Assembly (NCBI GenBank): GCA_017447745.1
Contig: JAFSMW010000062.1
Location: 1-43,563 of the forward strand
DNA length: 43,563 nt
Source of the DNA: Thermoguttaceae bacterium
Lineage (GTDB): Bacteria > Planctomycetota > Planctomycetia > Pirellulales > Thermoguttaceae
Direction of reading: 5' to 3'
Part shown: positions 7,820 to 16,546 of the stretch, piece after piece
Position numbering within the stretch: position 1 is the stretch's first letter
Layout of the letters: each line of letters starts with the position of its first letter
Program-made: the position numbers and the translations under genes
The notes under the pieces: generated by a model
What the model saw: only the letters and a program-made list of their open reading frames with translations
What the model was told of the DNA's origin: nothing
Database searches by the model: none

Positions 7820-9502
7820 TTAATCTTTGGGCTTTTCAACCAAAGTGGATAAACTCTTGCCGAAGTCGCTGTCTGGGCGAAGAACGTTTGCCCAAAAGTT
7901 TTGTTCGCTCAGCGGGGCGGTTTTGACGAATTCCCAATGGCGCTTGACCTGTTCCGAGGCGTTCTCTTGAGCCAGAAATTCGTTAAGCTTTTGCCCGTCA
8001 GCCAACTTCTGACCTCCGAAACTGAACCGCGGATTGAAAAATTTTTCAAACTGATTGATCGTTTGTTGGTTGTCAGCTTTAATCAGATTGTTTTTGAAAA
8101 GAGTATCTAAAACAGCGGCAGAATAAGTGTTACAGTTAATTGTTTTGACATGTTCGTCTGTATAGGGAATTGGGCTATAAACCATGCCGTTGGGAAAACG
8201 TTTGTTATACGTTTGTTTGAATTCCTCAATACAATTCCAGGATTTGCTGACGTCTGTAACCGGGATTAGTTTAAGTTGCAGAGCCGGGGCGGGCAAGTCG
8301 TTGGGAGAATGCCCAGCCAGATAGTTTTTTAGTGCGTCTATATCGAACTGATATGCGTTTTCCTGTGGATAACATCGGCTTTGATAGTTGGTAAAGCCGT
8401 CTACGTCTGGAACTACCATGCTTATCATATTGACGTAATAGCCGCGTTGAAGCTTGGTAAATCGCAGCGGTTTTAGACCCAGCTTTTGAAGTTGCGCGTT
8501 TTCCGTTTCCGGGTCTTTGGTTATCAGACAGAATCCGGAATGAGAAAATCCGCCGCAGCGCGACGAATAAATATTGACGCCCTTCACATTATAGGAGGTG
8601 TTATTTGAATAGATGTAAACGCCGCATTCCAGTTCCTTGTCCTTATACGGAATGGCGGGACGGCACAAAACCTCTGTTCCGATGCAGGTTGCAATTATCG
8701 GGAGCAGAATCAAAACGATTCCTGTATAAAAACGAACGCGTGAATGGCGTTTTGAGCAGGCTGTTGGCTTGCATTTAACGAGTAACAATATTTGAATCGC
8801 AAGAAAAGCTGCAATAACAAAGATCGTATCCAGAATATAACCCCATCCGATAACGTTTTTCTCAGTCGAAAAGAAGGATGCGTAATTGGAATCAATGCAA
8901 AGTCCTAAAAAAGATCCGAAGGAAGCCGGTATCAGAATTGACAGCGCTATCCAAAGCAGAGGATACAGAATGTACTTTGATAACCGCATCAATAGCCATT
9001 CTATTCCTTTGCCCACAGGCTGAAGTATTGATTGAATGTATTTGAAAAATTTTGTTTGTTCAATGGGCGTTGTTAAAATCGATTTTGGGGTTTCTTCGAC
9101 GGTTTCTTCAGACGTCTGTTCTGAAGACTCTTCTTTTTCCTCTGTCTCCTGCGGGCTGGCGTCGTCATTGTTACAGCGTGAAAAACAGCAGTTCATTATT
9201 CCGAATCCCAACAAGGCGGCTACTCCGCTTAGAAGTCCGAGAACCGCTCCCAAGCCAGCGCCGAAATAACGGGCTAAAAGGTCAAACGGTTCAAAGGAAG
9301 AATTAATCTGCCAATAAAAGAGTAAGAAAGGAAGCGCTAGTATAAGAAGCAGAAAAAAGCCCAAGTCCGGACCTGCCATTTGTAAAAACGCTCTCAACAG
9401 AAACAGTATTCCCGCCACCAAAAAATAAAGCGTGTTTATCAGAATTCCAAACGTTTTTTTCAGAAACTGAATTATACTTCCTTTGTTTTCGTTGTTATCC
9501 AT
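7820..9502 (-). CDS. Polytopic membrane protein with Cys/His extracytoplasmic domain, unknown function
   Basis: I do not recognise the 560-residue protein. Residues 20-104 hold three hydrophobic helices with a glycine-rich stretch. Residues 112-140 are an acidic Glu/Ser/Thr linker, and three more helices lie at about 178-200, 219-243 and 258-280. The remaining 280 residues are soluble and Cys-rich. Within them GGFSHSGFCLI (His321) and, later, INCNTYSAAVL (Cys457) have the His-before-Cys order of permuted papain-like (NlpC/P60-LRAT type) enzymes. That is an inference from two motifs only. It is transcribed alone, convergent with the sulfatase gene and behind epmB in the same direction (25-base gap). 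Confidence 0.7.
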   Translation of the reverse strand: MDNNENKGSIIQFLKKTFGILINTLYFLVAGILFLLRAFLQMAGPDLGFFLLLILALPFLLFYWQINSSFEPFDLLARYFGAGLGAVLGLLSGVAALLGFGIMNCCFSRCNNDDASPQETEEKEESSEQTSEETVEETPKSILTTPIEQTKFFKYIQSILQPVGKGIEWLLMRLSKYILYPLLWIALSILIPASFGSFLGLCIDSNYASFFSTEKNVIGWGYILDTIFVIAAFLAIQILLLVKCKPTACSKRHSRVRFYTGIVLILLPIIATCIGTEVLCRPAIPYKDKELECGVYIYSNNTSYNVKGVNIYSSRCGGFSHSGFCLITKDPETENAQLQKLGLKPLRFTKLQRGYYVNMISMVVPDVDGFTNYQSRCYPQENAYQFDIDALKNYLAGHSPNDLPAPALQLKLIPVTDVSKSWNCIEEFKQTYNKRFPNGMVYSPIPYTDEHVKTINCNTYSAAVLDTLFKNNLIKADNQQTINQFEKFFNPRFSFGGQKLADGQKLNEFLAQENASEQVKRHWEFVKTAPLSEQNFWANVLRPDSDFGKSLSTLVEKPKD

Positions 9503-9527
9503 AGTCTTTCCTTTTTTGGGGATAGGT

Positions 9528-10589
9528 TTATCCTAAAATTCTTTTCGATCCTTCGCCGGGGACTTCTCTTGCCAAGCGGGGAACGGCGTAGCCGGGAAGC
9601 CGGTTGCGAATCTCTGCGATAAGATCCATCGCGGTTTTATCGTCGACGACAAAATGCGCCGCGCCGGCGACGTGGTCTAACAAATGCAGGTAGTACGGAA
9701 CGACGCCGCAGTCGATGAGCTTTTCGTACAGCGCGCAAAGGGCGTCGGCGGAATCGTTCACTCCTTTGAGCAGGCTTCCCTGCTGAAGCATGACGGCGCC
9801 GGTTCTTCTCAAGCGGTCAAACGCCTCAACGACTTCGTCGTCGATTTCGTTAGCGTGGTTGACGTGCGAGACGAAAAACAGCGTTCTTCTTTTCTCGACG
9901 ACTTCCGAAAACAGCGTCAAAAGTTCGTCGTCAATGCGGGGCGGATAGTAAATCGTCATTCGGGAATGAATGCGGATTCGTTTTACATGCTCAATTGCCA
10001 GCAAGCGGTCGAAAAGCTCTCGAAACTGTTCGTTGTCCAGGCGAAGGGGGTCGCCGCCGGAAAGAATGACCTCATTGACGTCTGGCGACTTTTTTATAAA
10101 ATCAATTGCAGACAGCAGATGCTGAATTTTACTTCCCGACGCTTGACAGCTGGAATCGCCGTTTTGAACGGTTTCTCCAACTTCGTTCTCTTCGCTATTT
10201 TTCAGAGAAAAGCGTCGAAAACAGAATCGACAAGCTCCTCCGCAGGCGTTGGAAGCGATGAGTAAAACCCGTCCAAAATATTTTGCCAGTAAATTTTGCC
10301 CCCTATACTGTTCTTTTAACGGATTTCTGGTATAATCAGGAGGACTGGAAAGTTCATCGACAGACGGAAGCGTCTGTAGGAGGAGCGGATCGCGCGGGTT
10401 TCCGGGCTCAATTCGCCTTGCGAAATGACGGGTAACTCGCACCGGCTGAACCTCCGCAGCTGCGTTTAACGCGGCTAAAGCGTCAGGCGCGTCTGAAAGC
10501 GGGCTTATCTTGTCGGCTGATATGCGCGCGAACGTCAGCAGCTCAGCCGGAGAACTCAGAATTTCGTCAGGATGCGGGAATTGGTACAT
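9528..10589 (-). CDS. epmB: EF-P lysine 2,3-aminomutase EpmB (radical SAM)
   Basis: EpmB turns (S)-alpha-lysine into (R)-beta-lysine, which EpmA then attaches to elongation factor P. The 353-residue protein has the radical-SAM cysteines Cys116, Cys120 and Cys123 in CGGACRFCFRR, the SGGDPL motif, RIRIHSR, the HxNHANE stretch (HVNHANEID) and the PYYLHLLDHVAGAAHF signature typical of EpmB/KamA. It is shorter than catabolic KamA enzymes and matches EpmB in length. Residues about 131-153 form a low-complexity insertion after the cluster loop. It is divergent from efp with 51 bases between the starts, which supports EpmB over a lysine-fermentation enzyme. EpmA, the ligase, is not in the window. Confidence 0.92.
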   Translation of the reverse strand: MYQFPHPDEILSSPAELLTFARISADKISPLSDAPDALAALNAAAEVQPVRVTRHFARRIEPGNPRDPLLLQTLPSVDELSSPPDYTRNPLKEQYRGQNLLAKYFGRVLLIASNACGGACRFCFRRFSLKNSEENEVGETVQNGDSSCQASGSKIQHLLSAIDFIKKSPDVNEVILSGGDPLRLDNEQFRELFDRLLAIEHVKRIRIHSRMTIYYPPRIDDELLTLFSEVVEKRRTLFFVSHVNHANEIDDEVVEAFDRLRRTGAVMLQQGSLLKGVNDSADALCALYEKLIDCGVVPYYLHLLDHVAGAAHFVVDDKTAMDLIAEIRNRLPGYAVPRLAREVPGEGSKRILG

Positions 10590-10608
10590 GATTCACGCAT
10601 ATTATAAT
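10581..10608 (+). promoter_or_regulatory. Promoter of efp, overlapping the epmB start
   Basis: TTGGTA at 10581-10586, a 16-base spacer and TATAAT at 10603-10608 point toward efp. The -35 box lies inside the first codons of epmB, and the near-symmetrical ATTATAAT could also serve the leftward gene. Confidence 0.5.
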
Positions 10609-10640
10609 CAATATTTTTTTTAAGAAAAGGACTACTTACC

Positions 10641-11210
10641 GTGACAACGTACAATACCAGCGATTTCCGTAAAGGATTGAAGGTTCAGATTGACGGCGAC
10701 CCGTACATCATGATTGAATGCAACTTCGTCAAACCGGGCAAAGGACAGGCTCTGTACAAGTGCAAGCTCCGCAACCTCATTCGCGGCACGATTCTTGACC
10801 GCACCTGGAAAAGCGGCGATACCATCGAAGGCACCGACATCGAAGAAATCGACGCTCAGTTCCTCTATGTTCAGGGCGACACCTACGTCTTCATGAACAA
10901 CGAAACCTACGAACAGTACGAACTGTCCAAGGATTTGGTTGACGACGCCTGGAAGTACCTCAAAGAAGGCATGGTTTGCACGATGATGCTCCACAACGAC
11001 AACCCGCTGGGAGTTACGCCGCCCAACCACGTTGTTCTGGAAATTGCCTTTGCGGAACCCGCCGTTCGTGGAAACACCGCTACCAACGTTACCAAAACCG
11101 CCAGACTCGAAACCGGCGCTGACATCATCGTCCCGAACTTTGTCGAACAGGGCGAAAAGATCAAAGTCGACACACGAACCGGCGAATACATCGAAAGAGT
11201 TAAGGAGTAG
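10641..11210 (+). CDS. efp: Translation elongation factor P
   Basis: EF-P relieves ribosomes stalled at proline runs. The 189-residue protein has the normal three-domain length. The modification loop reads KPGKGQ with Lys34 at its tip, the residue that receives beta-lysine in the EpmA/EpmB pathway. The C-terminal signature VKVDTRTGEY-like segment (KVDTRTGEYIERVK) is intact. Translation starts at GTG 10641, behind AAGGA at 10627-10631. Its pairing with epmB across a short divergent promoter region indicates that this EF-P is beta-lysylated. A family A heptamer repeat begins at its stop codon. Confidence 0.97.
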   Translation: MTTYNTSDFRKGLKVQIDGDPYIMIECNFVKPGKGQALYKCKLRNLIRGTILDRTWKSGDTIEGTDIEEIDAQFLYVQGDTYVFMNNETYEQYELSKDLVDDAWKYLKEGMVCTMMLHNDNPLGVTPPNHVVLEIAFAEPAVRGNTATNVTKTARLETGADIIVPNFVEQGEKIKVDTRTGEYIERVKE

Positions 11211-11290
11211 GCAGTAGGCAATAGGCAGTAGGCAGTAGTGAGGCGCTTCGCGTAAACTCCTCACTCCTCACTCCTAATTCCTAACTAACT
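11205..11290. repeat. Heptamer hairpin repeat, family A (copy 2)
   Basis: GGCAGTA/GGCAATA heptamers in the left arm overlap the efp stop. A GGCGCTTCGCG centre follows, then ACTCCTC-type heptamers. The arms are less complementary than in copy 1. It fills the efp-gcvPA gap. Confidence 0.65.
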
Positions 11291-11318
11291 ATCACTCTTT
11301 TTTCCTCACTCCACTAAT

Positions 11319-12656
11319 ATGTACATCCCCTATACTCATTCAGACGAACAGAAGATGCTCGAAGCGATCGGCGTTTCGAGCGTAGAAGAACTCTTTGCTC
11401 ATATTCCGGACGCGGACAAACTTCATCGACCGCTCGACCTGCCGGAAGGCATGACAGAAATGGAAGCGGACGCCGACATTCACCGATTGGCAGCGAAAAA
11501 CGTCGGGGCGTCGAAGGCGACCTGTTTCCTCGGGGCGGGCTGTTACGACCACTTTATTCCCGCCGTGGTCGATTTCGTCGCCAGCAGAAGCGAGTTCCTC
11601 ACGTCTTATACGCCGTATCAGGCGGAAGTCGCTCAGGGTAACCTGCAAGTCATTTTTGAATACCAGACGATGGTCTGCGACCTGACCGGCATGGACGTTT
11701 CCAACGCGGGCATGTACGACGGCGGAACTGCTTTTACAGAAGCGGCTCTGCTAACCGCGGCGGGAAACCCCAAGGCGAAAACGCTCGTCGTGGCTGGCAC
11801 GATTCACCCGGAATACATGGAAATTCTTAAGACGTACACGTCTGGACTGGATTTGACGCTGGACGTTGTCGGTTGTAAAGACGGCGCTATTGACATGGAC
11901 GAACTGAAAAGCAAAGTCGTTTCCGGCGTTGCCGCCGTTCTGGTTGCCAGCCCCAACTTCTTCGGGATTCTGGAAGACGTCCCCGCCATTGCGGAACTGG
12001 TTCACGCCGTCGGCGCGGCGCTGGTCGTTGCGACTGAACCGACGTCTTTGGGATTGCTCAAACGTCCCGGCGACATGGGCGCGGACGTTGTAACCTGCGA
12101 CGGTCAGCCGCTGGGCAACCCGATGTCCTACGGCGGTCCCCACTTGGGAATTCTTGCCGTGAGAGAAAAGTACTTGCGCCGCATGCCGGGTCGACTGGTT
12201 GGTCAAACGACAGACCGCAACGGAAACCGCTGCTGGGTTTTAACGCTTCAGACGCGAGAGCAGCACATTCGCCGCGAAAAGGCGACGTCCAACATCTGTT
12301 CCAACCAGGCTCTCATGACGCTCCGCACGACGGTTTATCTGTCTCTGCTGGGACCGGAAGGACTGAAAGAACTCAGTACCCAAATCGCATCCAAGGCAGA
12401 CTATGCTGCAAAGAAACTCGCCGCTGTCGACGGTTTGGAACTGCGGTTCCCGAATCAGCCGTTCTTCCAGGAATTCGTCGTTCGCGTCAAAGACGGAAAC
12501 GTTCAGAAACGTCTTTCCGCCGCGCTGGACAAGGGCATCTTCGCCGGCGTCGATTTAGGACGATGGTTCCCGGAACTGTCCGACTGCTTCATGGTCGCCG
12601 TTACAGAAAAGCGAACCAAAGAGGAAATTGACGCTCTGGCAGAAGCATTGCAGTAG
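11319..12656 (+). CDS. gcvPA: Glycine dehydrogenase (decarboxylating) subunit 1
   Basis: This is the N-terminal half of the split P-protein of the glycine cleavage system, which decarboxylates glycine and passes the aminomethyl group to the lipoyl arm of GcvH. The 445-residue product has the expected length and family landmarks: MYIPYTHSDEQKMLEAIG at the start, YTPYQAEVAQGNLQ, and GRLVGQTTDRNG near residue 295. The PLP lysine belongs to the partner subunit GcvPB, which is not next to it; no gcvPB, gcvH or gcvT lies in the window, so the operon is broken up here. The gap upstream is repeat DNA and I see no strong promoter in it. Confidence 0.95.
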   Translation: MYIPYTHSDEQKMLEAIGVSSVEELFAHIPDADKLHRPLDLPEGMTEMEADADIHRLAAKNVGASKATCFLGAGCYDHFIPAVVDFVASRSEFLTSYTPYQAEVAQGNLQVIFEYQTMVCDLTGMDVSNAGMYDGGTAFTEAALLTAAGNPKAKTLVVAGTIHPEYMEILKTYTSGLDLTLDVVGCKDGAIDMDELKSKVVSGVAAVLVASPNFFGILEDVPAIAELVHAVGAALVVATEPTSLGLLKRPGDMGADVVTCDGQPLGNPMSYGGPHLGILAVREKYLRRMPGRLVGQTTDRNGNRCWVLTLQTREQHIRREKATSNICSNQALMTLRTTVYLSLLGPEGLKELSTQIASKADYAAKKLAAVDGLELRFPNQPFFQEFVVRVKDGNVQKRLSAALDKGIFAGVDLGRWFPELSDCFMVAVTEKRTKEEIDALAEALQ

Positions 12657-12695
12657 TTTGTAGTCTAATTCATTCCCTACCTAAAGTTTTTTGGA

Positions 12696-12880
12696 AAGGG
12701 GAGTATGAGTGGGCGGCGAGGCGCCGCTCCCAATCCGCGCCGACAAGGTCGGCTCCTGATTGGATGTGGATAGCGCCGAAATCAGCTTTTTCGGAAGCAA
12801 AACCTTGTCCTTCTGCCCGTGCGGCTTCGCACCCGCACGAGACGTATTATAACCGCTCCCGTTGGTCGCTTTTATTTCAG
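12696..12880. repeat. Composite repeat, family F
   Basis: Contains GGCGGCGAGGCGCCGC, GCCCGTGCGGCTTCGC (12815-12830) and CCGCTCCCGTTGGTCGCTT (12853-12871). The 19-mer recurs exactly at 34912-34930 inside the hopene cyclase gene, and the 16-mer recurs at 40091-40106 and, reversed, at 34865-34882. The rest of 12657-13146 holds no gene that I can support. Confidence 0.65.
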
Positions 12881-13022
12881 CGGGCAACGTTAGGCGAAGA
12901 TTAACATTCGGAGCCAATAACGCTCGAATCTCCTATAAAATTCTACGTTGATTATTTTTATTTCACCGCTTTATCGGCACGAAATACTTTTTTCGCGATT
13001 CTAGACAGTTCTGGTTATGAAA

Positions 13023-13040
13023 GCGACGGCAAGCCGTCGC
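13023..13040. repeat. Short palindrome, family G
   Basis: GCGACGGC-AA-GCCGTCGC followed by ACTCC. The same plan, with different stem bases, occurs at 24631-24792. It lies 15 bases upstream of the next promoter. Confidence 0.6.
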
Positions 13041-13054
13041 ACTCCAAAATTCTC

Positions 13055-13084
13055 TTGACAAAACGCTCAGTTCTGGTTTAATAT
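13055..13084 (+). promoter_or_regulatory. Promoter of the Sel1-repeat gene
   Basis: A consensus TTGACA at 13055-13060 is followed after 18 bases by TAATAT at 13079-13084, giving a leader of about 55 bases. Confidence 0.55.
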
Positions 13085-13146
13085 AGTAACGCGATATTAT
13101 TATTGCCATGTAATTTCTTGAAACTGATTATACAAGGAAAACAACG

Positions 13147-16100
13147 ATGTCAACTCGCCAGTTCACGATTACCGTATTCCATTTGATTATATTCGTTTTA
13201 ACGCCTCTGGTTGTCTTTGCGGACGAGCCAGCTGACGAGTTGGGCGAACTTCCACCCGTTCCGACATTTAGAGTTCCTTCAGAGCCAAAAGATGAGGCGA
13301 AGAAGCAAAGCGAAAAGGTCGCTGAAGAATCGGATGATAATGAAATAGAAGATTGGGATGAACTGCCGCCCGTTCCAACGTATAAACCTCAATTCAAGCC
13401 AAAAGACAAGGCAAAAGAGCAGAGCGAAAAAAACGACGAAAAACCGGATGATAAAAGAGAACGATTGATGAAAGAAGCGGAATCCGGCAACGCGGAAGCG
13501 GCTATGGAGTTAGCGAAGGAAGCGGAAAAACGTAATTTCATTGCGGCGGTGGAACAATGGCTCAAAGTTGCGGCGGAAGCTGGCTCTGCAGAAGCCTGGT
13601 ATAAGCTGGGACTTATAGCAATCGAGAAAGATGACGACAATACCGCGTTTGAATGTTTGAAAAAGTCGGCGGACGCTGGATATGAAGACGGTAAAATATA
13701 CCTGGCGTTTGGATACATGGAAGGGCTGGGGACGAAAAAAGACGTCGAGAAGGGCAAGGCGTTATTGCAGTCTGTTGCTGATTCCGGGAACGTTACAGCT
13801 ATTCGAAAACTCGCCAACGCCTATCGTCTGGGAATTGGTTTTGAAAGGGACGAACAGAAAGCTCTGGATTTGTTAACTCAACTATATCAAAATGCAAAAG
13901 ACGACTCTACAAGAGTTATGGCTGCGGCAAATTTGTGGGGAATGAATGACAAAGATGGACTAAAACGAGCAGACGAATTGTTGGACAATGTCGATTTGTC
14001 AGCGCTCCAAACGCTGGCGAGCGCCAATGTTCTATCGTTGTTATCTGTTTCTCTTTTAGAGCATTATTTCCAAAATACGGATAACGATAAAGCGATTGCT
14101 CAGAAACGCTTTTCCCGTCTGATGGATATGCTTCTTAACGCAGGCAATTGGGAGATTGATGAAGGGACGTTATATGCTGTTATGAAAGTCTGTGAAGACA
14201 AAGCAATCGTTCCTGATTCGGAAAAGACGCGGCTGTTTCAAGCGATGGATCAATTAGCAAGCCGCGGCAATCCTGTCGCCATGCTGTGTTTGTCTTATTT
14301 GTATATCAAAGGAATTGGAACGGAGAAAAACCGTTACATGTTTGACTACTGGCTGGATAAGTCCGCCAGCTATGGATACGCGCCCGCTCAATATTATGCG
14401 TTTATCCTTCTGCGCGCCGACGTTCCTGAAATGGGTAAAAGGAAAGACGAATATTTAAAACTCGCCAGCAACGCCCAATTCCCCAATGCGAGATACTTAT
14501 ACTTAATGGGTTGCCTGAACGGTCGTGAGGACTCGTCAGAGGAAATTGAAAAAAAGAAAATTGCTTTAGTAGAGTCTGAGGGATTAATCGAGCAGTATTT
14601 AAAGGACAGGAAAGAGAATAGCCAGGAAGGGAAAGACAACGGCGCGGCTCTCCCGGTTTCGGAGCAGTATCTCAAATGGGGACGAGGATGTATGAGCGTG
14701 GATTATTCCAAAATCCGCGGTAAAGAAATCCAATGTCCAACCGATGTCGATGTATCAAATCCGGATAACACGATAAGCGATCTGTGGCAGTACGATAGCT
14801 ATGTAAATATTGGCGATTTGATTTATCGGGTAGCTTGCTGTTATAAAGAGGAGACTGCGGGCTGTTCGTTTGACAGGGAGAAAGTTCGAGAGCTTCTTTC
14901 GCTGGCAATGGAACTTGGAAACCGGCGCGTGTGGTTCGCTCTTATATACGACTATTGGATGTCTGACGAAGATGAAAAAGCGTTTGAAGAGCTTAAAAAG
15001 GCTATGGACGACAATAAACCCTGGGCTTTTTTAGCGCAATTCATATTTACGTGTTATAACCCCGACGGAACCGAGAACTTCGAGCAGGCGTTTCCGTATC
15101 TTCAAAAAGCGGTTGAATTGGATGCTGGAAGAGCCAATAAATATCTTGGAATGTGTTATATTTTAGGCAAAGGCGTTAAACAGGACGTCAAAAAAGGAGT
15201 TCAAATTTTAGAAGATAATAAAGAGTATGTAATGTTAATGCTCTTGTATGGAAAGGGGCTGGGCGTTGAACAGGACACAGAGAAATCAAAGCGCTATTTT
15301 GCTATGGAATTAGCACGAGACGGCATTAATGACAATGGAAAAATTACAATCGGCGAAATTGACGAAGGGAAATTTTGTTTTAAACGGTACAGTTACGAAG
15401 AAGCGTTAATTTGTGCAGAGTTTTATTTGTATTTCAATAAATACTGTCTTAAACGGATGGAAAAAGAAGGCGTTTCGCATGCTGCAACATTTTGGGGATT
15501 ATCTCAAACAAATGAAAAATCAATGAGAACAATTTTACGTAACGCAGCGAAGCAGGGCGACGCTTTTGATAAGGCAACGGCAGGCGGTATGCTGCTGACC
15601 AGAAGCAACGATCAACAATTGAAACAGGAAGGGGAGGAAGCGCTTCGCAAAGCGGCGCAATCCGGTCAGACAATGGCAATGGTTATTCTGGGGCTTCAAT
15701 CTGTCAAAGCCGGGGGAAAAGAGGATGATCCAGCCAGGAAAATGAAATTGTTAAAAGAAGGGAGACAATGGCTTAAACAGGCGGCTGATAAGGGGAATAT
15801 GCTTGACTATTTGGACGTGACAGAGATGTTTATCGATTCAGGAATACCCGTTGATCTCGAAGAATACCATCGTTACCTGGATTTGGCTGTAGAACTCAAC
15901 TACGCCAAGGCAATGCTTCTCAAAGCGGCTTTTTTGTCGCGCAGCTGCAAGCCGGAAGAGACCGCTGAAGTTCAGAGCCGAGCTGAAAAACTCATTCAAC
16001 AGGCTGCCGAATTAGGCAGTCCAATTGCCAAAGATTTGCTTCAACACTTGGATAATTATAAAAAACAGAGAACAGACGAGTTTAACGCCAAGTTTCATGG

Positions 16101-16272
16101 AAATCCGAATAAAGATTATGATTATCCCGATTCGAGTTCCAAGGAATGGTTTTTTAATAAGGAACAAAAAAGTTCTATTCTTTCCTCTCCATTTGACTCC
16201 TCTCAAAAGAGTAAAGATAACAATTTCTTAAACGGAACAATTCCTTCAATTAACTCAAACATGCGGAATTGA
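13147..16272 (+). CDS. Secreted Sel1-like (TPR-type) repeat protein
   Basis: The 1041-residue protein has a signal peptide (about residues 1-25). Two near-identical Pro/Lys-rich units follow, each beginning ELPPVPT, then many Sel1-like helical repeats. Examples are YLAFGYMEGLGTKKDVEKG, LSYLYIKGIGTEKN and MCYILGKGVKQDVKKG, with the A-x-x-x-L-G-x-x-Y-x-x-G-x-G-x-x-x-D pattern. Such arrays form solenoids that bind other proteins. Because it is exported, a periplasmic or surface adaptor role is likely; the partner is unknown. The C-terminal 60 residues are polar and lack repeats. It has its own promoter and stands alone. Confidence 0.85.
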   Translation: MSTRQFTITVFHLIIFVLTPLVVFADEPADELGELPPVPTFRVPSEPKDEAKKQSEKVAEESDDNEIEDWDELPPVPTYKPQFKPKDKAKEQSEKNDEKPDDKRERLMKEAESGNAEAAMELAKEAEKRNFIAAVEQWLKVAAEAGSAEAWYKLGLIAIEKDDDNTAFECLKKSADAGYEDGKIYLAFGYMEGLGTKKDVEKGKALLQSVADSGNVTAIRKLANAYRLGIGFERDEQKALDLLTQLYQNAKDDSTRVMAAANLWGMNDKDGLKRADELLDNVDLSALQTLASANVLSLLSVSLLEHYFQNTDNDKAIAQKRFSRLMDMLLNAGNWEIDEGTLYAVMKVCEDKAIVPDSEKTRLFQAMDQLASRGNPVAMLCLSYLYIKGIGTEKNRYMFDYWLDKSASYGYAPAQYYAFILLRADVPEMGKRKDEYLKLASNAQFPNARYLYLMGCLNGREDSSEEIEKKKIALVESEGLIEQYLKDRKENSQEGKDNGAALPVSEQYLKWGRGCMSVDYSKIRGKEIQCPTDVDVSNPDNTISDLWQYDSYVNIGDLIYRVACCYKEETAGCSFDREKVRELLSLAMELGNRRVWFALIYDYWMSDEDEKAFEELKKAMDDNKPWAFLAQFIFTCYNPDGTENFEQAFPYLQKAVELDAGRANKYLGMCYILGKGVKQDVKKGVQILEDNKEYVMLMLLYGKGLGVEQDTEKSKRYFAMELARDGINDNGKITIGEIDEGKFCFKRYSYEEALICAEFYLYFNKYCLKRMEKEGVSHAATFWGLSQTNEKSMRTILRNAAKQGDAFDKATAGGMLLTRSNDQQLKQEGEEALRKAAQSGQTMAMVILGLQSVKAGGKEDDPARKMKLLKEGRQWLKQAADKGNMLDYLDVTEMFIDSGIPVDLEEYHRYLDLAVELNYAKAMLLKAAFLSRSCKPEETAEVQSRAEKLIQQAAELGSPIAKDLLQHLDNYKKQRTDEFNAKFHGNPNKDYDYPDSSSKEWFFNKEQKSSILSSPFDSSQKSKDNNFLNGTIPSINSNMRN

Positions 16273-16432
16273 TCAAATTGTCAGCAAGGGAAAGAGACCG
16301 GAATCCCACTCTTGCTGATGGATATTTGCCTATCTTGACAATATTTGCAATTACAACAGATAAAACTACTCATACTCTCTGGAATTTTTTCGAAAAAATT
16401 TTTTTGCTCTGCGAAAAAATCGGATTTTATGA

Positions 16433-16438
16433 TATAAT
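16433..16438 (+). promoter_or_regulatory. Possible -10 box of the PEP-CTERM gene
   Basis: TATAAT in TATGATATAATG, with only a poor -35 match upstream. The rest of 16273-16546 is AT-rich, and I see no other feature in it. Confidence 0.35.
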
Positions 16439-16546
16439 GTATAAGTGAGAACTGTGTACATATAGATACATGTTATCATAAAGACAGTGTATTAATTTGA
16501 ACTTAAATTATTCATTACAATAATAAACCAATTTATACGAATCAAA

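Noticed and set aside
9528-10589. Catabolic lysine 2,3-aminomutase (KamA)
   Set aside because: Length, the PYYLHLLDHVAGAAHF signature and the divergent efp neighbour all point to EpmB.
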